A DNA stretch of 6,559 nt, taken from positions 1 to 6,559 of the forward strand of contig JAICXI010000111.1 in assembly GCA_025980505.1 (NCBI GenBank), read 5' to 3'. Both the position numbers and the translations under genes were made by a program. This document shows positions 1 through 5,244 of the stretch, piece after piece (the first letter of the stretch is position 1; the number at the start of each line of letters is the position of its first letter). The notes below the pieces were generated by a model that had not been told where the DNA came from, ran no database searches, and was given only the letters and a program-made list of their open reading frames with translations. The stretch comes from a bacterium. GTDB taxonomy: Bacteria; Oederibacteriota; Muellerivitia; Muellerivitales; Muellerivitaceae.

Positions 1-1059
1 AGCGCCAACGCTTCGCTTTCCTTCGACTTGTGGGACTTCCGGTCCCTTCACAACCAGGCCAACAGCGCCACCGCCCTTTCCCGGTCCCAGGAACAAAATT
101 ACGAGTCCGCCCGGCGCCAACTTCTTTTGGCCCTGCGGATGGATTATTTCCAGTCCCAGATCAACTTGGAACAAGTGCGGCTTTTGGGGGACTCCCTGAA
201 GGTGGCCCAGGCCCAATACGCGGACATCGGGCACCAGGCCCGGTTCGGCACCGCCAGCCGCATGGACCTGCTTTCTTCCCACCAGGAAGTCATCGGCTAC
301 GAGCGTTCCTTCAGCCAAGCCCAGGCCGCCCTGGCCGCCTCCTTGAGGGATCTTTTCGACCTGGCCGGCGAGCCGGAACCGGCGGACATGACGGTGCCCC
401 TGGACGCCCGGATGGAGGGTAATCTTCCGGCGGGTATGGACGCCCCCACGGTGTGGCTGACCATGGACCCGGAAGACGCCTCCTTGAAAAGCCTCCAGGC
501 CGAATCCCAGGTGCCGCCGGATGAATCCTTGCCCCAACTCAAGACCTACGCCTACCTGGCCGACTCAGCCCGCTTCGCGGCGGACTCGGTGGCTTCCCAG
601 ATGCTGCCTAAGATCACCCTTACAGCCCAGGCGGGGTATCAAAACCCCGTGGGTCCCATCCATACCACGATCCAACAGAACACCCTTTCGGTTGCCGCGA
701 GCATGCCGATCTTCGACTGGGGCCAGATCCTGGACGATTCCGATTCCAAACGCAAGCAATCCCAAGCCTACCTGAGGAATCTGGACCAGGCCCGGAGTGA
801 CCTGTGGCGGGACTGGGGAAAGGCAAGGGACGTCTTGCGGTCCCTCCACTACCAGCACGATCTCAATGAAACCGCGGTGTCCGAAACCCAGGAACTGGCC
901 CACCTGACCTATGGGGCCTACCGGGCCGGGACGGCGCGGTTCCTGGAAGTGCAGACGGCCAATTTCCAGGCCCTGAACGCCAAGGTCCAGGCCGTGGCCA
1001 ACGACGTTCAGATGCTGATGCAGTTATCCGTCCTTTCATCGCTTTCGGGAGAGAAGTAA
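1..1059 (+). CDS. TolC-family outer membrane efflux protein, 5' partial
   Basis: This is the outer membrane channel of a tripartite exporter, a trimeric barrel with a long periplasmic helical tunnel. The frame is open from base 1 with no plausible start, so the N-terminus and signal peptide lie outside; 352 residues are visible. Two OEP-type halves can be seen. The first opens with a beta-strand (SLSFDLWDF, residues 5-13) followed by long Ala/Gln-rich helices to about residue 120. The second follows a linker, with the strand pair LPKITLTAQAGYQ (202-214) and SVAASMPIFDWGQ, then another helical pair ending in the typical YRAGTARFLEVQTA segment (307-320). Full-length relatives are about 420-500 residues, so roughly 70-150 are missing. 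It precedes the adaptor gene by about 105 bp, implying it serves the exporter encoded downstream. Family assignment is secure; the exact subfamily is not. Confidence 0.93.
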   Translation, partial: SANASLSFDLWDFRSLHNQANSATALSRSQEQNYESARRQLLLALRMDYFQSQINLEQVRLLGDSLKVAQAQYADIGHQARFGTASRMDLLSSHQEVIGYERSFSQAQAALAASLRDLFDLAGEPEPADMTVPLDARMEGNLPAGMDAPTVWLTMDPEDASLKSLQAESQVPPDESLPQLKTYAYLADSARFAADSVASQMLPKITLTAQAGYQNPVGPIHTTIQQNTLSVAASMPIFDWGQILDDSDSKRKQSQAYLRNLDQARSDLWRDWGKARDVLRSLHYQHDLNETAVSETQELAHLTYGAYRAGTARFLEVQTANFQALNAKVQAVANDVQMLMQLSVLSSLSGEK

Positions 1060-1065
1060 CCAAGC

Positions 1066-1145
1066 AGCCGTCGGCTTTCAGCTGTCGGCGGTCAGTTAAA
1101 ACTACCCAGTAGTTCCTGGCAGCCGATAGCTGACAGCCGACCGCT
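1066..1145. repeat. Intergenic inverted repeat, family A (copy 1)
   Basis: A long imperfect palindrome fills the spacer between the channel and adaptor genes. The left arm begins agccgtcggctttcagc (1066-1082) and the right arm ends agccgaccgct (1135-1145). The reverse complement of the right arm matches the left with only scattered mismatches. The centre is aacta/tagtt around a 5-nt loop (1100-1114). In mRNA this would fold into a hairpin of about 35 bp ending 7 nt before the adaptor's ribosome site. A second copy with identical ends lies at 5163-5220. Confidence 0.85.
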
Positions 1146-1152
1146 GGTTTTC

Positions 1153-1158
1153 AAGGAG
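1153..1158 (+). promoter_or_regulatory. Ribosome binding site deciding the adaptor start
   Basis: The sequence aaggag abuts an ATG at 1159 with no spacing but lies 6 nt before the next in-frame ATG at 1165. Normal spacing therefore favours 1165 as the start, giving a protein beginning MKKRLR rather than MTMKKR. Confidence 0.7.
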
Positions 1159-1164
1159 ATGACC

Positions 1165-1896
1165 ATGAAAAAAAGACTGAGGATCATCCTGCCGTTGGCT
1201 GCCCTCGTGATCGGATTGCTTCTTTGGGAGGTCCTGAAGGGGGGGAACTTCACCTATGCCGGAACGGTGGAAGCCACGGAAGTGGACGTGCCGGCCCAGG
1301 TTTCCTCCACCATTGCCTCCCTTGCGGTGGCCGAGGGCCAGGCGGTCACCCAGGGCCAACTGCTGGTGACGCTGGACGGGAACGATTACAAGCTGGCCCA
1401 AAGCCAGGCCGACGACGATTACAACCGCGGGGCGATGCTGTTTCGAAGTGGGTCCATGCCCAAGGAAACCTTCAACCACCTCCAGTCCCAAAAGCAATTG
1501 GCGGACCTGCGGGTGCAATGGTGCTCCATCACCTCGCCCTTGAACGGCACGGTCCTGACCAAGTACCACGAGCCGGGCGAATGGTTGAACCCGGGCACCA
1601 AGGTCTTCACCTTGGCCGACTTGAGCCAGGTCTGGTGCCTGATCTACATCCCCGAACCCATGCTGACGCGGGTGTCCTACGGCCAGAAACTGAAGGCCGT
1701 CCTGCCGGAACTTCCGGACAAGGGTTTCGAGGGGACCGTCACCCACATCAACGACCAGGCCGAGTTCACGCCCAAGAACGTGCAAACCCAGAAGGAACGC
1801 ACCAACCTCGTCTACGCCGTCAAAGTGACCTTTCCCAACCCGGAGGGGCTCTTGAAGCCCGGCATGACGCTCGAGGTCCAGTTGCCGACGAAATAA
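1165..1896 (+). CDS. HlyD/YbhG-like membrane fusion protein (periplasmic adaptor)
   Basis: This adaptor bridges the inner-membrane permeases and the TolC-like channel. The start at 1165 is set by ribosome-site spacing and gives 243 residues. Domains in order: a basic N-terminus and one membrane anchor (residues 7-21, no lipobox); first lipoyl half (about 34-72, with the VAEGQAVTQGQLL turn); a short alpha-hairpin (about 73-118, including RSGSMPKETF); second lipoyl half (ITSPLNGTV, 122-130, then EPGEWLNPG); and a beta-barrel/membrane-proximal part ending LKPGMTLEVQL. The segment AEFTPKNVQTQKERTNLVY closely resembles my recollection of YbhG (AEFTPKTVET...TDLVY), which supports that subfamily. 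The protein is short: YbhG is about 332 residues, and nearly all the shortfall is in the hairpin. The stop is followed directly by a Shine-Dalgarno-like aaggagg and then a repeat. The family is certain; a one-to-one match to YbhG is inferred. Confidence 0.93.
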   Translation: MKKRLRIILPLAALVIGLLLWEVLKGGNFTYAGTVEATEVDVPAQVSSTIASLAVAEGQAVTQGQLLVTLDGNDYKLAQSQADDDYNRGAMLFRSGSMPKETFNHLQSQKQLADLRVQWCSITSPLNGTVLTKYHEPGEWLNPGTKVFTLADLSQVWCLIYIPEPMLTRVSYGQKLKAVLPELPDKGFEGTVTHINDQAEFTPKNVQTQKERTNLVYAVKVTFPNPEGLLKPGMTLEVQLPTK

Positions 1897-1903
1897 AAGG
1901 AGG
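1897..1903 (+). promoter_or_regulatory. Stranded Shine-Dalgarno-like sequence
   Basis: A perfect aaggagg lies directly after the adaptor stop codon, but no start codon follows within usable distance; repeat family B begins instead. It may be the former ribosome site of ATPase 1, separated from its start by the repeat. This is inference, since purine runs also arise by chance. Confidence 0.4.
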
Positions 1904-2027
1904 CATCCGACACGAAGCCACAAAGAGCCAAAGTAAGCCGAAAACAAAATGGAGTTTTGAACCGGGAAAAAATGAAAATCTTTTTCACTTTCCTTTCTTC
2001 GTGGCTTCCCGTCTTCGTGTGGGATGC
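1903..2027. repeat. Intergenic inverted repeat, family B
   Basis: Terminal arms gcatccgacacgaag (1903-1917) and cttcgtgtgggatgc (2013-2027) are complementary at 14 of 15 positions. The next inner segments (ccacaaagagcc and its partner near cttcgtggcttc, 1997-2008) are partly complementary. The interior is strikingly A/T-rich: 18 of 60 bases (30%) are G or C over 1941-2000. It also holds small hairpins such as caaaa/ttttg. No coding sequence is seen. The element spans most of the adaptor-ATPase 1 spacer. Arms of this cacgaag-type wording resemble dispersed intergenic palindromes I recall from environmental genomes. Confidence 0.8.
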
Positions 2028-2034
2028 TGGTTTT

Positions 2035-2039
2035 AGGAG
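2035..2039 (+). promoter_or_regulatory. Ribosome binding site of ATPase 1
   Basis: The sequence aggag lies 9 nt before the ATG at 2049 and 7 nt after the right arm of repeat B. It is the only plausible ribosome site for this gene now, and it supports 2049 as the start. Confidence 0.6.
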
Positions 2040-2048
2040 CGGCCGGTA

Positions 2049-2783
2049 ATGAAAATATCGATCCGGGTTGAAAACATCGTCAAGGACATGGGCCCCAGTC
2101 ACGCCATCCAAGGCGTGAGCCTCTCCCTGGAGCCGGGCCTGTTGCACGGTTTGATCGGCCCGGAGGGGTCGGGCAAGACCACGCTTTTACGCCATTTGAT
2201 CGGCCTCCTCAAGCCCAACCACGGCCGGGTGGTCTATCTGCAGGACGGAAAACCCGTGCCCTTCGAGACCGTCCGGCCCCGCATGGCCTATATGCCGCAA
2301 TTGCAGAGCCTTTATGCGGACCTTTCCATTGGGGAGCACCTGGATTTTTTCCGGGAACTCTACCAGATCCCGCCCCGCGCCTACCTGCAGCGGCGCAAGG
2401 AACTCCTGGCCGTCACCCGCCTGGGCCCCTTCGTCAACCGCCCGGCGGGCCATCTTTCGGGCGGCATGTACAAGAAACTGGGCCTCATGTGCGCGCTTTT
2501 GCAGTCGCCCAACCTGGTCCTGTTGGATGAGCCCACGACGGGAGTGGACCCCATCAGCCGGAGGGAATTCTGGGAGATGCTTTATCGCCTCAGGGGGGAA
2601 GGCATCCTTGTCGTCATCACGACCGCCTATATGGACGAGGCCGAACGGTGCGACCGAGTGCACGTGATGGAAAGGGGCCGGCTCCTGGCCACGGGCGAAC
2701 CCAAGGCCATCCTCAAAGGGGAAAGGGTGGAGAGCTTCGAGAAATTGTTCCTCAAATACGACGCCCGGACGGCGAAAAAATGA
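2049..2783 (+). CDS. ABC transporter ATPase 1 (YbhF/RbbA N-terminal-half-like)
   Basis: This ATP-hydrolysing subunit (244 residues) powers the two permeases from the cytoplasmic side. Visible motifs: Walker A GPEGSGKTT (37-45), Q-loop Gln in YMPQ (84), signature LSGGM (136-140), Walker B LVLLDE (156-161) and D-loop GVDP (165-168). The H-loop is odd: TTAYMDEAE has Ala193 where the catalytic-switch His is expected. From memory, the first ATPase halves of RbbA (Ala) and YbhF (Ser) also lack this His. The stretch LGPFVNRPAGHLSGGM resembles the same part of YbhF. The protein stops shortly after the nucleotide-binding domain and lacks the roughly 80-residue extension that separates the two halves in YbhF. 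It is separated from ATPase 2 by repeat C. That it pairs with ATPase 2 is inferred from context and complementary motif changes. Confidence 0.93.
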   Translation: MKISIRVENIVKDMGPSHAIQGVSLSLEPGLLHGLIGPEGSGKTTLLRHLIGLLKPNHGRVVYLQDGKPVPFETVRPRMAYMPQLQSLYADLSIGEHLDFFRELYQIPPRAYLQRRKELLAVTRLGPFVNRPAGHLSGGMYKKLGLMCALLQSPNLVLLDEPTTGVDPISRREFWEMLYRLRGEGILVVITTAYMDEAERCDRVHVMERGRLLATGEPKAILKGERVESFEKLFLKYDARTAKK

Positions 2784-2795
2784 GAAACACATATC

Positions 2796-2883
2796 CACCA
2801 AGGAGGCACAGGGACACAGCCAAGAAAAAGAAAAAATTTGTATTTCTTAATTGTCGTAACCTTGCCTCTGTGTCCCTGTGGTG
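2796..2883. repeat. Intergenic inverted repeat, family C
   Basis: A perfect 13-bp inverted pair, cacagggacacag (2807-2819) and ctgtgtccctgtg (2868-2880), lies between the two ATPase genes. Outer caccaagg/ggtg and inner ccaag/cttg pieces add imperfect pairing. The interior is A/T-rich (9 of 40 bases, about 22%, are G or C over 2821-2860). The left arm contains a perfect aaggagg (2800-2806) with no usable start behind it. The right arm supplies in-frame GTG codons at 2878 and 2881, which are not the preferred start of ATPase 2. Confidence 0.8.
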
Positions 2884-2891
2884 AAAGGGGG
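2884..2891 (+). promoter_or_regulatory. Purine-rich ribosome site of ATPase 2
   Basis: The sequence aaaggggg lies 4 nt before the ATG at 2896. It is a weak Shine-Dalgarno but the only candidate close to this ATG. The alternative GTG codons at 2878 and 2881 lie inside the repeat arm and have no ribosome site, so 2896 is preferred. Confidence 0.5.
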
Positions 2892-2895
2892 TTCG

Positions 2896-3813
2896 ATGGC
2901 TTATTCGGTGGAAGTGAAAAACCTGACGGTGAAGTTCGGGGAATTCACGGCGGTGGACCAGGTCTCTTTCAATGTCCACGCGGGGGAAATCTTCGGCTTC
3001 CTGGGCGCCAACGGGGCGGGCAAGACCACCACCATCCGCGTGCTGTGTGGCCTCCTGACCCCGACCTCGGGGAATGTGCGGGTGGCGGGTTTGGATCCCG
3101 CGGAGGGGTTGGAAGCGGTTAAGTCCCGGGTGGGTTACATGTCCCAGAAATTCACCCTGTACACGGACATGACGGTGGATGAGAACCTGGACTTCGCGGC
3201 CGCCCTCCACAAGATCCCCAAGGAGCTTTACCGCCGCCGCCGCAAGGAAGGGATGGACATCATCGCCTTCAAGGAAAAGACCGGCCGGCTGGTGCGGGAA
3301 CTTTCCGGCGGTACCAAGCAGGAAGTTTCCCTGGTGGCGTCCTTGCTGCACGACCCCGACATCCTGTTCCTGGACGAACCCACGGCGGGGGTCTCGCCCG
3401 TTTCCCGCGCCCGGTTCTGGTCCATCATCCGGGCCTTGTCCCAAAGGGACAAGACGGTCTTCGTCACCACCCATTACATGGACGAGGCCGAGTATTGCGG
3501 CCGCATCGCGCTCATGCGGGACGGGCGCATCGTTGCCCTGGACAGTCCCGCGAGCCTGAAAAAGAGCACCTTTCCCGAATCCCTCTTCGAGCTAACGGCC
3601 AGGTCCCAGGGGGACAAGCGATGGCTGGAGGCCCTCCGAAAAAGCAAGGCCGTACTTTCCCTGAAACCCTACGGCATGAGGTACCACGCCGTCATTTCGG
3701 ACGTGGGAGCCTGGAGGCGTCTGGTCCGGAATGGAGCGGATGATTTCGAGGTCCGGTCCATCCAACCTTCCCTGGAGGACGTGTTTATCCGCGTGGTGGA
3801 GGAGAAAAAATAA
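2896..3813 (+). CDS. ABC transporter ATPase 2 (YbhF/RbbA second-half-like)
   Basis: This is the second ATP-hydrolysing subunit, 305 residues from the ATG at 2896. That start gives the standard opening MAYSVEVKNLTVKFG and places motifs at the same numbers as in ATPase 1: Walker A GANGAGKTT (37-45), Q-loop YMSQ (Gln84), signature LSGGT (136-140), Walker B ILFLDE (156-161) and H-loop TTHYMDEAE (His193 present). The D-loop reads GVSP (165-168), with Ser167 in place of the usual Asp. About 85 residues follow the core and end in SLEDVFIRVV, the C-terminal extension common in ABC-2/DrrA-type ATPases; ATPase 1 lacks it. Segments such as FGEFTAVDQVSF and HDPDILFLDEPT match the second half of YbhF/RbbA as I recall them. 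It most likely forms a heterodimer with ATPase 1; a homodimer cannot be excluded. Confidence 0.93.
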   Translation: MAYSVEVKNLTVKFGEFTAVDQVSFNVHAGEIFGFLGANGAGKTTTIRVLCGLLTPTSGNVRVAGLDPAEGLEAVKSRVGYMSQKFTLYTDMTVDENLDFAAALHKIPKELYRRRRKEGMDIIAFKEKTGRLVRELSGGTKQEVSLVASLLHDPDILFLDEPTAGVSPVSRARFWSIIRALSQRDKTVFVTTHYMDEAEYCGRIALMRDGRIVALDSPASLKKSTFPESLFELTARSQGDKRWLEALRKSKAVLSLKPYGMRYHAVISDVGAWRRLVRNGADDFEVRSIQPSLEDVFIRVVEEKK

Positions 3814-3830
3814 CGAATGGCTAGGAATGA

Positions 3831-3963
3831 GGAGCGGGGAGTTGGAGGCGAACAACGACTGGAAATCGTTGGCCTCAAGAGTTGGTGGCGCACGAGAGGG
3901 GAACGATGCCCATCAAGCCGTGAAGCGAAAACTTTTAATCCTTAACTTCCAATTCCCCGCTCC
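3831..3963. repeat. Intergenic inverted repeat, family D
   Basis: Arms ggagcggggagttgga (3831-3846) and tccaattccccgctcc (3948-3963) are complementary at 15 of 16 positions, separated by 101 nt. The interior includes a smaller hairpin, caacga/tcgttg, around ctggaaa. The element occupies most of the roughly 205-bp spacer between ATPase 2 and permease 1, the longest in the operon. Short open frames cross it but show no protein-like features, so I see no gene in the spacer. Confidence 0.78.
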
Positions 3964-4009
3964 GAACTTAACGGAGCGTTCCGGCGGCACCAAGTAATAA
4001 AACTGTTTT

Positions 4010-4013
4010 GGAG
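4010..4013 (+). promoter_or_regulatory. Ribosome binding site deciding the permease 1 start
   Basis: The sequence ggag lies 6 nt before the ATG at 4020. In-frame TTG codons at 4008 and 4014 overlap or immediately follow this site and have no ribosome site of their own, so 4020 is the better start. Confidence 0.6.
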
Positions 4014-4019
4014 TTGAAA

Positions 4020-5141
4020 ATGAAAGATTCGGTGAATCTCAAGCGCGCCTATTCCATCGCTTATAAGGAAGTGCGCCATATCGTGCGGGATCCCTTCACC
4101 CTGGGACTGGCCCTGGGGCTTCCGCTGTTTATGGTGCTTTTTTTCGGGCTGGCCATGGACTTCAACGTGCACGACATCCATTTGACCGCCTATGACTGCG
4201 ACCACAGCCGATCCTCCCGGCAACTGCCGGAGGCCTTCGAGAGCTCGGGTTACTTCCGGGTGCGGCAGGAACCTCTGGCAGGGGATCCCGCCGCGGTCCT
4301 GAATTCCAACCAAGCCAAGGCCGTGCTGGTGATCCCGCCCCGATTCGGCCGCTACGTGGTTTCCCGGCAGGATTCGCCGGTCCAGGTCCTGATCGACGGC
4401 ACGGACAATTCCACGGCGGGGGTCATCGGCGGTTATATGAACGGCATCCAATCGGCGGCCAACGGGAGGTTGGCCAACGCCGCCGCAAGCCCCCTAGCGG
4501 TGCTCAAAACCCGTTACCTCTTCAACCCCGAATTGAACAGCCGGTGGTTCACCGTGCCGGGGCTTTCGGCGGTGGTCCTGGCCATCATTTCCATTCTCCT
4601 GACGTCCATGACCGTGGCCCGGGAGTGGGAGAACGGCTCCATGGAACTGCTCCTTTCCACGCCCGTGCATCCGGTGGAAATCATCCTGGGCAAGCTGGCC
4701 CCCTACGTGGTCCTGGGCCTTTCCGCCCAGGCCTTGATTTATTTCCTGGCCCGCCTTTATTTCGGCATACCCTTCCTGGGCAGCCACCTGCTTTTCATCG
4801 TGGGGACCTTCCTGTTCGTTTCTTCCTACATGGCCCTGGGGCTCCTGGTTTCGGTGGCGACCCGGCAGCAGATCTTGGCCATGCAGTTTTCCATGATGAT
4901 CGGCATGCTCCCCAACATCCTCCTGTCCGGCTTCATTTTCCCCATCGAGAACATGCCTCGGTTTTTCCAGATCCTGACCATGTTTTTCCCGGCCCGCTGG
5001 TTCGTGCAGGTCATCCGGGGCGTTTTTTTAAGGGGATCGGACTTGTCCCAACTGGCGGTGCCCCTTTTAGCCATGATGGCCATGGCTTTGCTCTTCGTGA
5101 CGGCCGCGGTAAGGCGGTTCAAGAGGGATGTGGAGCCATGA
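4020..5141 (+). CDS. ABC-2 type permease 1 (YbhS-like)
   Basis: An inner-membrane permease subunit of 373 residues that would dimerise with permease 2 to form the transport path. Layout: an N-terminal amphipathic segment with KEVRHIVRDP (16-25); TM1 (about 26-46); a periplasmic domain of about 130 residues; then five further membrane segments near 179-199, 226-246, 256-279, 286-307 and 345-364. After TM2 comes the ABC-2 hallmark AREWENGSMELLLSTP (200-215), and later FPIENMP (307-313) and FPARWFVQVIRGVFLRG (323-339). These parallel my recollection of E. coli YbhS (377 residues): KETRQIVRDP, VAREWERGTMEALLST and IPARYFV. The periplasmic domain is expected to dock the adaptor. The start at 4020 follows from ribosome-site spacing. 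The family is certain; YbhS orthology is probable but needs a tree. Confidence 0.93.
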   Translation: MKDSVNLKRAYSIAYKEVRHIVRDPFTLGLALGLPLFMVLFFGLAMDFNVHDIHLTAYDCDHSRSSRQLPEAFESSGYFRVRQEPLAGDPAAVLNSNQAKAVLVIPPRFGRYVVSRQDSPVQVLIDGTDNSTAGVIGGYMNGIQSAANGRLANAAASPLAVLKTRYLFNPELNSRWFTVPGLSAVVLAIISILLTSMTVAREWENGSMELLLSTPVHPVEIILGKLAPYVVLGLSAQALIYFLARLYFGIPFLGSHLLFIVGTFLFVSSYMALGLLVSVATRQQILAMQFSMMIGMLPNILLSGFIFPIENMPRFFQILTMFFPARWFVQVIRGVFLRGSDLSQLAVPLLAMMAMALLFVTAAVRRFKRDVEP

Positions 5142-5162
5142 GAAAGGGAGACCTTGGCGTTC

Positions 5163-5220
5163 AGCCGTCGGCCCATGGCTGTTTGGGGATAGCTTATTCC
5201 CTGGCTGAAAGCCGACCGCT
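5163..5220. repeat. Intergenic inverted repeat, family A (copy 2)
   Basis: A shorter relative of the element at 1066-1145. Its left end agccgtcggc (5163-5172) and right end agccgaccgct (5210-5220) are identical to those of copy 1. The reverse complement of 5204-5220 matches 1066-1082 at 16 of 17 positions. The centre gggata/tattccc forms the tip of a hairpin. It lies between the permease genes. The purine run aaagggag (5143-5150), just after the permease 1 stop, resembles a stranded ribosome site. Confidence 0.78.
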
Positions 5221-5234
5221 AGCCGCCGGCCGCC

Positions 5235-5239
5235 GGAGG
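5235..5239 (+). promoter_or_regulatory. Ribosome binding site of permease 2
   Basis: A strong ggagg lies 5 nt before the ATG at 5245, just downstream of repeat A copy 2. It fixes the permease 2 start. Confidence 0.75.
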
Positions 5240-5244
5240 CAAAG

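Noticed and set aside
28..30. TTG as start of the channel gene
   Set aside because: The frame is open upstream to base 1 and that part (SANASLSFD) continues a typical OEP beta-strand, so the gene is truncated by the window rather than starting here.
1102..1947. Long minus-strand ORF opposite the adaptor gene
   Set aside because: It is a shadow frame of a GC-rich gene: the opposite strand encodes a complete adaptor with all family motifs, and this translation has no domain-like pattern.
2752..3474. Long minus-strand ORF opposite ATPase 2
   Set aside because: It crosses repeat C and mirrors an intact ATPase with all ABC motifs; no independent evidence of coding.
3817..3945. A 42-codon plus-strand ORF starting 4 nt after the ATPase 2 stop
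   Set aside because: It lies almost wholly within repeat D, its upstream purine run is too far (12 nt) from the ATG, and the protein (rich in Arg, Glu and Trp) shows no recognisable fold or membrane segment.
1066..3963. CRISPR array made of the intergenic repeats
   Set aside because: The repeats are palindromic, differ in sequence from one junction to the next, and lie singly between genes; there are no regularly spaced identical direct repeats.
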